A stretch of 14,096 nt of DNA, taken from an uncultured Prevotellaceae bacterium (GTDB taxonomy: Bacteria > Bacteroidota > Bacteroidia > Bacteroidales > Bacteroidaceae). The notes under the pieces were generated by a model that saw nothing but the letters and a program-made list of their open reading frames with translations, was not told the DNA's origin and did not search any database. The translations under genes and the position numbers were made by a program. Location: positions 1 through 14,096 of the forward strand of contig CAMJLI010000034.1 in assembly GCA_946406585.1 (NCBI GenBank), read 5' to 3'. Of the stretch, positions 7,615 through 14,096 are shown one piece after another (the first letter of the stretch is position 1; every line of letters begins with the position of its first letter).

Positions 7615-9966
7615 TTATTTGGAAGAATCCGTTATGATTTTCACGTCGTTGTCACCTGGTTTGAATAGCAAGCCATGGCATTCCTTGGCATCAGCCTTGT
7701 ACTTTACAGCCTGCAACTTTCCCCAGTCGATTTTGTCAGTGGACTGGGCAACAGGAGCGTGATAAATGATTGAGCCATCCCTGACCAGAATCACACAAGG
7801 AATGTCACCCACGGTGATATCCTGATACCCACCCTGGTAAACCTTTCCACTCTGGTAGTCAATCCACTTGCCCTTTGGCAGATAACAAGTGCGCGACTTG
7901 CCGCTCTCCATCAATGGAGCCACCAGTATTTGCGAGCCAAACATATATTCATCCTCCACCAGCCATGCCCCCGGATCTTCAGGGAATTCCACAAAGAGAG
8001 CCCTAACCATGGGCAGGCCTCTGTTGGAACAGTCCTTTGCCTGGGCATAGACGTATGGCATGAGTTTGTACTTCATCTCAGCACATTTGCGGAAAGCATC
8101 GGTGAACGACTTGCTTATCAGCCATGGCTCAGTAGGAGGAGCCCCATGTGCCCTGGTATGGGATGACAAGAACCCGAAAGGCAGCCATCTGCGGTAAATG
8201 TCCTCAGGAGAAGCCGTTACAAATCCGCCCATGTCATGACTCCAGAATGAGAATCCACTCAAGCCGAAACTCAATCCACCACGCAAGTCACCCAACATTC
8301 CGATATTGTTTGTGGCGGCATCGCCACCCCAGTGCAAGGGATATCTTTGAGAACCAGCCCATGCACTTCTCGCCCATATCACGCCCTCACCGGAATGGTC
8401 TTTCACAGCATTCCACAGAGCCATGTTGTAGCGGAGCGGATATAGGTTGTGTTCATACAAGCCTGTATGGCCACTGGCATAAAGTCCATTATAAGGAGCA
8501 GCCTCTCCAAAGTCGCACTTGATGGCGCTCACCCCCTGGTCAATAAGTCCGCCTATCTTGTCCTGATACCATTTCACCGTTTTGGGATTTGACAAGTCGA
8601 GCACGGCATCCTCGTATGGCATTCCCCCAACGGCGTTTTTCACGTGCATTCCACCCTTCACCAATTCCTCGAAATAACGATTCTTCGGCGTGAAATAAGG
8701 CAACTGCCACAGGCAGACACGGAAGCCGTCACGACGCATGTCCTTGAGCATTGCCACGGGATCAGGGAAACGGTCCTTGGCGAACTGATAGTCACACTGC
8801 CAGTCCACCCCAAACCATCCTGTGTCGAAGTGTATCACATCAGCGGGTATTTTGTTCTTTCTGATTTCCCTTGCCACTTCCATCCCCTCTTCTTGCGAGA
8901 AGTAAGTGATGCGGCTCATCCATGTGCCAAAAGTCCACAAAGGAAGCATAGGACTTTTTCCCGTCACTTCGGTGTATGCGTCGAGGATGTCCTTCGGCTG
9001 TCCGAAAAACACGAAGAAATCCATGTTCTCATCCCCCATGAACAATCTCTGCGAACCGATATAAGAAGCACCGAAATCGCATGTCACGGGAGCGCTTGTA
9101 TGCATGAATATGCCATATCCACGGTTGCTGAAATAGAAAGGAACAGGCTTGTACATGCCATCAGTTTCCGGTCCCTGAGGGTCGGTTACATATAGATGCA
9201 CCTTCTGCCCCACCTTGTTGAGCGACGTAAACGACTCTCCACATCCATAGATTCTTTCACCTGGTGAGAGCAAGAAGACAGGATTCACACTTCGGGAATT
9301 GTCAGCACCACGTTTGATGAAGCTAAAAGGCAGCAATTTCACCTGTGTTGAATCATTGTCAATGATTGCCCTTGTCTGGGTCAGCACCCTTCCATTTGCA
9401 TCCTTCAGCACCAATCTCCAGGGATATTTCTGAATTTCAACCGAACCACCATTGCTTTTATAGGTGATGGCATTTTCCGTAGCAGAGACTTTCCATCCCT
9501 TGGAAGCAGCATTGCCACCTTGAGCCAGACGACGTTTGCAATCGTCAGAAAACATCGGGTCGCTTTGGTCGCCATCTTCTGGTTCTATGGGAGAAGTGAA
9601 CATCCGCACCCTGACCGTCCTCTCATCGATGAAATCGAGCCTGATGCCCAAATTGGGGTCATTGTCGTATTGCGTGTCAGGGAAGTCGAGCATCTGCATT
9701 CTCACAGGCCAATACCCGTTAAGGTTGAACGCCTGTCTTGGAGACAGCCTATAACGTTTCCAATTCACTTTGCCCGTAGCGTTCTGAGTGTTGAAATCCA
9801 CCAGGCTGTCCGCCAAGAAATAAGTGTTTGACAAATCATAGAAGTCTGTCGACATGTCCTTGGCATTGTTTTGCAGATACTGCACACCTGCATTAGTCTG
9901 AATTTGAGCCATGCCTCCCAAACAAATCAAGGAGGTCAAGGCAACAGCTACAAATTTCTTCATCAT
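7615..9966 (-). CDS. GH31 alpha-xylosidase/alpha-glucosidase, periplasmic
   Basis: A 783-residue enzyme with a signal peptide (MMKKFVAVALTSLICLGGMA, likely cut before Q21). There is no lipobox, because the residue before C15 is I. The GH31 catalytic barrel spans about 340-600. The nucleophile is D485 in IKCDFGE and the acid/base is D549 in HWGGDAAT; these match YicI of E. coli (D416 and D482) in motif and near-equal spacing. K483 just before the nucleophile and the phrase GLSGFSFWSHDMGGF also follow YicI, a known alpha-xylosidase, and FDTGWFGVDW is the barrel strand seen in alpha-xylosidase-like members. I favour release of alpha-xylose, for example from xyloglucan side chains, but an alpha-glucosidase is possible. 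N-terminal (about 25-335) and C-terminal (about 645-783) beta domains are present. It heads a likely two-gene unit with the capF-like gene. Confidence 0.88.
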   Translation of the reverse strand: MMKKFVAVALTSLICLGGMAQIQTNAGVQYLQNNAKDMSTDFYDLSNTYFLADSLVDFNTQNATGKVNWKRYRLSPRQAFNLNGYWPVRMQMLDFPDTQYDNDPNLGIRLDFIDERTVRVRMFTSPIEPEDGDQSDPMFSDDCKRRLAQGGNAASKGWKVSATENAITYKSNGGSVEIQKYPWRLVLKDANGRVLTQTRAIIDNDSTQVKLLPFSFIKRGADNSRSVNPVFLLSPGERIYGCGESFTSLNKVGQKVHLYVTDPQGPETDGMYKPVPFYFSNRGYGIFMHTSAPVTCDFGASYIGSQRLFMGDENMDFFVFFGQPKDILDAYTEVTGKSPMLPLWTFGTWMSRITYFSQEEGMEVAREIRKNKIPADVIHFDTGWFGVDWQCDYQFAKDRFPDPVAMLKDMRRDGFRVCLWQLPYFTPKNRYFEELVKGGMHVKNAVGGMPYEDAVLDLSNPKTVKWYQDKIGGLIDQGVSAIKCDFGEAAPYNGLYASGHTGLYEHNLYPLRYNMALWNAVKDHSGEGVIWARSAWAGSQRYPLHWGGDAATNNIGMLGDLRGGLSFGLSGFSFWSHDMGGFVTASPEDIYRRWLPFGFLSSHTRAHGAPPTEPWLISKSFTDAFRKCAEMKYKLMPYVYAQAKDCSNRGLPMVRALFVEFPEDPGAWLVEDEYMFGSQILVAPLMESGKSRTCYLPKGKWIDYQSGKVYQGGYQDITVGDIPCVILVRDGSIIYHAPVAQSTDKIDWGKLQAVKYKADAKECHGLLFKPGDNDVKIITDSSK

Positions 9967-10100
9967 AGATTATTATATTTATGCACTAAATTTTCTATAA
10001 TCATATTTTATTAAAAAGACAAACACCTTTCCACTATTACCAGCCAAGTCCTTGACATAAATCAATAAAAAAAGGCATTTTGCTTAATGATTGTTCAGCA

Positions 10101-10134
10101 TTGATTATGTTTTCGTTCATTTTATATATATTTG
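10101..10134 (+). promoter_or_regulatory. Candidate Bacteroidetes promoter upstream of the UroD-MetH-like gene
   Basis: TATATTTG at 10127-10134 fits TAnnTTTG. A TTG at 10101-10103 lies 23 bases upstream, slightly more than the usual spacing to the -33 box. If used, the leader would be about 260 bases. It is a motif match only. Confidence 0.3.
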
Positions 10135-10247
10135 CAACATCAAAAGCGACTATTAGAATCTATTCAATGGGTATTTTTTAAGGTAAAAGATTGTTTTTGG
10201 GATGATATATTACATGCCAAATAATTTTTCCCCATTATTTTTGCATC

Positions 10248-10354
10248 TTCGCTTCCCACCCTATTTTTCAATTACTCCATATTGTTTCATCGATATTTGT
10301 TAGCGATAGGATGTACTTCATGTCGCAATACGCATGCAAAATTAATTGTTTTTT
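10248..10354. repeat. Imperfect direct repeat, copy A
   Basis: This stretch matches 13912-13999 in the same orientation. The first 33 bases agree at 28 positions (TTCGCT..CCACC.TATTTTTCAATTA). A central block agrees at 13 of 15 (ATAGGATG.ACTT). The final 21 bases, 10334-10354, are identical to 13979-13999. Copy A is longer by about 19 bases, inserted between the blocks. The identical end contains TAATTTTG read on the - strand, a -7-like box. The two copies flank the methyltransferase and activation genes. Confidence 0.7.
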
Positions 10355-10389
10355 CATAAACATTTAAAGAAAAAATTGGTTAATTTTGC
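10336..10389. repeat. Inverted repeat placing two -7-like boxes back to back
   Basis: The left arm 10336-10355 and right arm 10369-10389 are near-perfect inverted copies. Ten bases (GCAAAATTAA / TTAATTTTGC) and seven bases (TTTTTTC / GAAAAAA) pair exactly, around a mismatched centre of 3 versus 4 bases, with a 13-base spacer. Each arm carries TAATTTTG pointing outward: the left one toward GH31, the right one toward the UroD-MetH-like gene. It could be a divergent promoter pair or a binding site for a dimeric regulator. Confidence 0.5.
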
Positions 10390-10403
10390 AAAAACCATTG
10401 CCA

Positions 10404-13220
10404 ATGAACTCTATGATGAATACGTGGAAACCAAATATGGAAGCGACCAAGCGTCGCTATATCGACTGGTGGAACCATCAAGGAGTGGTCCTCAACATGT
10501 GGGAGCACTTCCAGGAAGGCGTGACAGCCCACGACGACATCACTCCCCCTCCCCCACCACGCGACCTTCACCAGAAATGGTTCGACCCGGAATGGCGAGC
10601 CCGCTATCTCGACTGGTATGTGGCACACAGTTCACTGAAAGCCGACATCCTGCCCGTGGCAAACACACAATTGGGGCCAGGTTCACTGGCAGCCATCCTC
10701 GGTGGTGTGTTTGAAGGCGGCGAGGACACCATCTGGATACATCCCCACCCCAAATTCGACCCCTCCCTTCCATTTGCCCCAAACCACCCCAACTATCTAC
10801 TGCACAAGCGATTGCTACAATGCTGCAAGCAACGCGCACAAGGTCACTACTATGTGGGCATGCCCGACTTGATGGAAGGGCTCGATGTGCTGGCAGCCCT
10901 GAAAGGCACCGACCAGGTGCTCATCGACACCGTGATGCGCCCGGAAGAGGTGGAACGCCAGATGCAACGCATCAACGACATCTATTTCACTGTGTTCGAC
11001 GAACTCTACGACATAATACGCGAGGGCGACGAGATGGCATTCTGCTATTTCTCATCCTGGGCACCCGGCAAGATGACCAAACTGCAGAGCGACATATCAA
11101 CGATGATTAGCGAAGACGACTACAGGCGTTTCGTACAACCATTCATCAGGGAGCAATGCCAGCGCATCGACTACACATTATACCATCTCGACGGCGTGGG
11201 TGCCATCCGTCATCTGCCCGCCCTCTTGGAAATCAAAGAACTAAACGCCATCCAGTGGACCCCCGGTGTGGGTGAGCCGCAGGGCGGTAGCAGCAAGTGG
11301 CACGACCTCTACCGGCAGATACTTGACGGCGGAAAGAGCATCATGGCTTCATGGGTGACACTCGATGAATTGTCCGACCTGCTCGACCACATAGGCACAG
11401 AGGGCGTGCATCTCGAGATGGACTTCCACAACGAGCAGGAGGTGGACCAAGCCTTGGAAATCGTGGCGCAGGCACGATGCACATCACCTACCACAGCAGC
11501 CACTCCCAAGCACCCCTTCCCCACCGACCGCATCATGGTGCTCGATGGAGGCATGGGTACGATGATACAACGCTTCCACTTGAGTGAGGAAGATTTCAGA
11601 GGGAAGCAGTTTGCTGCACACGACGGACAGCTCTTCGGCTGCAACGACCTGCTCTGCCTGACACGGCCAGAGGTCATCGAGGACATCCACCGTCGCTATC
11701 TCGAGGCTGGCGCCGACCTGATAGAGACCTGCACCTTCAACGCACAACGCATCTCACTCGGTGACTACGGTCTCGCCGGAGAGGCACGCGCCATAAACCT
11801 CGCGGCATGCCAGATAGCACGCCGCGCCGCCGATTCCTACACACAGCGCACACCGCAGAAGCCACGCCATGTACTGGGGAGCGTAGGCCCCACCAGCCGT
11901 ATCTGCTCACCGGAAGCCGCCAACGGCAACCCACTCTCCCCCGACCTGCTCCACGATGCCTATCTCGAACAGATGGAAGCCCTCATCGACGGTGGTGTGG
12001 ACGCCATTTTGATAGAGACCATCTTCGACCTCCGCAATGCCCGTATAGCCTGCGATGCCGCCCTCGATGCCATGGCCCACCGTGGCAAACGGCTGCCGCT
12101 GATGCTCAGCTTCTCCGTCGCCACGCCCGAAGGGCACAACATGCTCGGCCAGTCAATCATCCCGTTTGTCAAGTCTCTGACCGACCTTCCCATTTATTCT
12201 GTCGGACTCAACTGCCTGTCGGAGGTGAAGCGATTCATCCCCTTGCTGCATCTGTTGTCACAATCGGTTCCTTTCCGCATCTCCTTCTATCCCAATGCCG
12301 GACAGCCCGACAGCCAGGGCGTCTATTCCAAGACACCTGAGGAACTGCTGGCAGAAGTATGGCCATTGCTTGATGCCCACCAGCTCAACATCATCGGAGG
12401 ATGTTGTGGCACCACCGATGCATACATCAACAAATTTGCACAGGTGGTCCAACCTGCACCTGGACTCTTCCTCTCTCCCTATCAGCCAAAAATTGCAACA
12501 ACAGGAGACAACCACCTACGTCTGCAAAGACAGGAGGACATAAGCGAAATCGACAGACAGATTGCCAGGGGAGAAATGAAGTCCAAAGAGAGAGTGGCGG
12601 ATACGCTGTTTGATGCCATCTACAAGGGCGAAGAGAAAGCGGCAGTGAATCTCGCCCAACAGGCGATGGCCGAAGGCAAAGCCCTCCAAATGGTAATCGA
12701 CCATGAGATGATTGCTGCAATGACCCGCTTGGGGCAGGATTTCGAGGAAGGCAAGGCATTTGTGCCACAATTGCTGATGGCAGGCCGTGCCATGAAATCA
12801 GCACTAAGCGCCATCCAGAAGCAGGCACAGGGTCCGCGCCCCCAGACAGTGGGACGCATTGTGATAGGAACGGTGAAGGGCGACCTTCATGACATCGGCA
12901 AAAATCTGGTGGCTTCGATGCTAGAGGGTTGTGGCTTCGAGGTAATCAACATCGGCATCGATGTCTCTGCAGACCGTTTTATCGAGGAGGTGAAACGAAG
13001 CCGTCCCGACATCCTCTGCATGAGTGCGCTGCTCACCACCACAATGAGCTATATGCGTGAGGTGATTGGTGCCTTGGAAGCTGCCGGCATCCGCGACCAG
13101 GTGAAAGTGATGGTGGGAGGAGCCCCCGTCACCGCAAGCTATGCCAGCGAGATAGGTGCCGACGGCTATAGTGACAATGCCAATGCGGCTGTGGCCGTAG
13201 CCAAGAAACTGCTCAGTTAG
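10404..13220 (+). CDS. UroD-like / homocysteine S-methyltransferase / corrinoid fusion protein (MetH-like, no folate domain)
   Basis: 938 residues from ATG 10404. In-frame ATGs at 10413, 10416 and 10437 are alternatives; the conserved-looking WKPN before 10437 argues against the last. Domain 1 (about 10-355) resembles UroD-like methyltransferases (MtaA, CmuA): RRYIDWWNHQG, YYVGMPDLMEG, YHLDGVGAIRHLP. Its H261-L-D263 stands where MtaA/MtbA have His-x-Cys. Domain 2 (about 375-690) is the MetH homocysteine domain: DRIMVLDGGMGTMIQ and zinc ligands C604, C667, C668, the spacing of E. coli MetH C247, C310, C311. Domain 3 (about 715-938) is a helical cap plus B12-binding fold with D827-L-H829-D-I-G832, where H829 is the lower cobalt ligand. 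No pterin-binding or activation domain is present. I infer methyl transfer from an unknown donor, through cob(I)alamin, to homocysteine, giving methionine in the cytosol. The module is GC-richer than its neighbours, and its stop overlaps that of the convergent activation gene. Confidence 0.88.
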   Translation: MNSMMNTWKPNMEATKRRYIDWWNHQGVVLNMWEHFQEGVTAHDDITPPPPPRDLHQKWFDPEWRARYLDWYVAHSSLKADILPVANTQLGPGSLAAILGGVFEGGEDTIWIHPHPKFDPSLPFAPNHPNYLLHKRLLQCCKQRAQGHYYVGMPDLMEGLDVLAALKGTDQVLIDTVMRPEEVERQMQRINDIYFTVFDELYDIIREGDEMAFCYFSSWAPGKMTKLQSDISTMISEDDYRRFVQPFIREQCQRIDYTLYHLDGVGAIRHLPALLEIKELNAIQWTPGVGEPQGGSSKWHDLYRQILDGGKSIMASWVTLDELSDLLDHIGTEGVHLEMDFHNEQEVDQALEIVAQARCTSPTTAATPKHPFPTDRIMVLDGGMGTMIQRFHLSEEDFRGKQFAAHDGQLFGCNDLLCLTRPEVIEDIHRRYLEAGADLIETCTFNAQRISLGDYGLAGEARAINLAACQIARRAADSYTQRTPQKPRHVLGSVGPTSRICSPEAANGNPLSPDLLHDAYLEQMEALIDGGVDAILIETIFDLRNARIACDAALDAMAHRGKRLPLMLSFSVATPEGHNMLGQSIIPFVKSLTDLPIYSVGLNCLSEVKRFIPLLHLLSQSVPFRISFYPNAGQPDSQGVYSKTPEELLAEVWPLLDAHQLNIIGGCCGTTDAYINKFAQVVQPAPGLFLSPYQPKIATTGDNHLRLQRQEDISEIDRQIARGEMKSKERVADTLFDAIYKGEEKAAVNLAQQAMAEGKALQMVIDHEMIAAMTRLGQDFEEGKAFVPQLLMAGRAMKSALSAIQKQAQGPRPQTVGRIVIGTVKGDLHDIGKNLVASMLEGCGFEVINIGIDVSADRFIEEVKRSRPDILCMSALLTTTMSYMREVIGALEAAGIRDQVKVMVGGAPVTASYASEIGADGYSDNANAAVAVAKKLLS

Positions 13221-13876
13221 CGTCTCCTGAAACAATGCGTGAGTTGGCATAGTTGGCAGGAATATTCACGGTATGCGACATTCTCCCCAAGTCCAATGAT
13301 GCCACTCACCGACTTTACCGGCAGCATCATCGCACTTTCTGTCAGCCACACCCCACAGGGATTGGGATTGCCGAGCAGAGGCAACAATAGCAGTTGCTCA
13401 GCTGTTGCCCATTCGCAGTAGCCTGGAGAGAAACGGTTGGTGCGTTTCCATCCCAATTTGTCAATGCTTGCCTGCAAGGCCTTCTCCATCTCGTCGGCAC
13501 ACCGCTCTGCCACAACAGAACCGAGAGCATCGGCAATGAACGATTCCAACATATCATCCCTCTTTCTCCATTTCTCGAACTCCGCCCCTGCCGTTGCCAC
13601 AAATACCGCGAAATGGGTTGCCCCAGCCAACTGCCGCATTATGATGGAACCAACATGGAACTCAAGTCCACCCATGCGCAGGACATCCTTTTCGAGACAG
13701 CCATCCATCACAATGTAGCAATACCGGGGAACGGCCCTCTGCGAGGCACTCTCTAGCTGCCGCATCACTTCCGCAGCCGTACGCTCATCGGGCGCTTCCT
13801 TTCCATACCCCATCTGACGGTACACCTCTTCTGGATGGATACCAAGGCTTTCAAGAGAGAGTCGCTTCTTAAACAT
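13217..13876 (-). CDS. Stand-alone methionine synthase reactivation-domain protein (Met_synt_B12-like)
   Basis: A 219-residue protein matching the C-terminal SAM-binding activation domain of MetH. There, SAM remethylates cobalamin after accidental oxidation, with an electron donor. R148-F-S-P-G-Y153 corresponds to the RPAPGY SAM-binding motif of E. coli MetH, and GVWLTESAMMLPVKSVSG (175-192) to its LTES...SVSG segment. The C-terminus adds C207-x2-C210-x4-C215 followed by FRRR, which MetH of E. coli does not have. Residues 1-50 are probably helical. The gene is convergent with the UroD-MetH-like gene: its TAA (13219-13217) and the partner's TAG (13218-13220) overlap, leaving no room for a terminator. 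I infer that it reactivates that protein, which lacks this domain. The start ATG is preceded two codons upstream by an in-frame TGA. Confidence 0.85.
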   Translation of the reverse strand: MFKKRLSLESLGIHPEEVYRQMGYGKEAPDERTAAEVMRQLESASQRAVPRYCYIVMDGCLEKDVLRMGGLEFHVGSIIMRQLAGATHFAVFVATAGAEFEKWRKRDDMLESFIADALGSVVAERCADEMEKALQASIDKLGWKRTNRFSPGYCEWATAEQLLLLPLLGNPNPCGVWLTESAMMLPVKSVSGIIGLGENVAYREYSCQLCQLTHCFRRR

Positions 13877-13911
13877 AATTCATTTCTTTTGGGTGACTAA
13901 ATTCAGCACAG

Positions 13912-13999
13912 TTCGCTCTCCACCATATTTTTCAATTATTTCATTTAGAATAATTGCTGCTATAGGATGGACTTGCAGATGCAAAATTAATTGTTTTTT
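13912..13999. repeat. Imperfect direct repeat, copy B, in the leader of the activation gene
   Basis: This is the shorter partner of 10248-10354, with the same block order and 21 identical final bases. Here it lies 36 bases from the start of the activation gene and contains its best promoter candidate. It also has a 7-pair hairpin (13934-13940 with 13949-13955) that copy A lacks, so that hairpin is not a shared structure. Confidence 0.7.
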
Positions 14000-14014
14000 T
14001 AAAATACATTTCAA
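13982..14014 (-). promoter_or_regulatory. Candidate promoter of the activation gene
   Basis: On the - strand, TAATTTTG (13989-13982) fits the Bacteroidetes -7 box. A TTG at 14014-14012 lies 22 bases upstream as a possible -33 remnant. Transcription would start near 13975, giving a leader of about 100 bases. The same box is conserved in copy A, which supports a function. Confidence 0.4.
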
Positions 14015-14016
14015 TA

Positions 14017-14096
14017 ATGCCAAAGAAAAAGCATTATGAACAAATAAGTGTTTACTACGAAAAATTGTGGAGTTGTTTTATGCAAAATTTGTTGCC
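14017..14096 (+). CDS. Possible start of an unidentified gene, truncated by window end
   Basis: An ATG at 14017 opens a frame that stays open for 26 codons to the end of the window, beginning MPKKKHYEQISVYYEKLW. It would be divergent from the activation gene. The AT-rich composition, the lack of a clear promoter and the short length leave this weak. The start overlaps a 7-pair inverted repeat (14014-14020 with 14031-14037), which could hide the start in RNA. I recognise no family. Confidence 0.25.
   Translation, partial: MPKKKHYEQISVYYEKLWSCFMQNLL

Larger units (their letters stand above)
9967..10403. promoter_or_regulatory. AT-rich divergent intergenic region without genes
   Basis: This 437-base stretch separates the GH31 gene (leftward) from the UroD-MetH-like gene (rightward). 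I see no ORF worth calling and no tRNA. I looked for a B12-box (GCCACTG-like) and a cobalamin riboswitch and did not find one. It holds three + strand matches to the Bacteroidetes -7 consensus TAnnTTTG (10127-10134, 10236-10243, 10381-10388), one on the - strand (10344-10337), an inverted repeat and one direct-repeat copy. Near the GH31 start, a TTTG on the - strand at about 10023-10020 is followed some 20 bases on by only a weak -7-like sequence. Confidence 0.6.

Noticed and set aside
8644..9195. A 183-codon ORF opposite the GH31 gene
   Set aside because: Antisense to an intact catalytic barrel, with no motif or promoter of its own.
9910..9966. Lipoprotein signal on the GH31 protein
   Set aside because: C15 is preceded by S-L-I, not a lipobox with G/A/S before cysteine; a GMA cleavage site follows instead.
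10386..10403. TTG at 10386 as start of the UroD-MetH-like gene
   Set aside because: It falls inside a -7-like TAATTTTG box and just upstream of in-frame ATGs; ATG 10404 or 10413/10416 is more credible.
9967..10403. Cobalamin riboswitch upstream of the B12-dependent gene
   Set aside because: Expected from function, but no B12-box-like sequence or matching paired structure was seen.
11807..12340. A 177-codon alternative-frame ORF inside the corrinoid fusion gene
   Set aside because: It lies in the shadow of a well-supported gene in GC-rich DNA; its translation is rich in R, H and P with no family motif.
1..14096. CRISPR array, tRNA, rRNA or transposase
   Set aside because: No regularly spaced short repeats, no RNA-gene-like segments in the small gaps, and no transposase or integrase in any recognised gene.

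Overview
The window looks like a chromosomal segment of a Bacteroidales bacterium, most likely a Prevotellaceae-type gut or rumen anaerobe. The reasons are: two secreted polysaccharide-active proteins carrying C-terminal tails of the type IX secretion (T9SS) kind, A-rich start regions without clear Shine-Dalgarno sequences, TAnnTTTG-like -7 boxes, lamin-tail/CotH proteins, and a CapF-type sugar enzyme. The genus is an inference from gene style only.

Region 1 (1-6287, + strand) is a two-gene secretion operon. A large GH98-like glycoside hydrolase, cut off at its 5' end by the window edge, carries a CBM6/35-like module, an InlB-type repeat and a sorting tail. Fourteen bases after its stop comes a CotH-kinase-family protein with two lamin-tail domains and a T9SS type A tail. 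The junction looks as if one G has been lost from an ATGA stop/start overlap, leaving the second protein without the start of its signal peptide. The operon ends in a very long interrupted hairpin (6262-6335) shared with the convergent operon.

Region 2 (6364-9966, - strand) holds a periplasmic GH31 alpha-xylosidase/alpha-glucosidase followed, 45 bases downstream, by a CapF/WbjC-type bifunctional reductase-cupin of UDP-L-FucNAc synthesis. Its usual partners are not in the window.

Region 3 (9967-10403) is an AT-rich intergenic stretch between divergent genes. It has several TAnnTTTG-like boxes, an inverted repeat placing two such boxes back to back, and one copy of an imperfect ~100-bp direct repeat.

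Region 4 (10404-13876) is the most interesting part. A single 938-residue protein fuses a UroD-like (MtaA/CmuA superfamily) domain, a MetH-type homocysteine methyltransferase domain and a MetH/MtaC-type corrinoid domain. It has no folate-binding domain and no activation domain. The missing activation domain is encoded by the next gene on the opposite strand, the two stop codons overlapping. I infer a folate-independent, B12-dependent route that moves a methyl group from an unidentified donor to homocysteine through the UroD-like domain, reactivated in trans. The module is clearly GC-richer than its flanks. The second copy of the direct repeat lies just beyond it (13912-13999). A possible small gene begins at 14017 and runs off the window.
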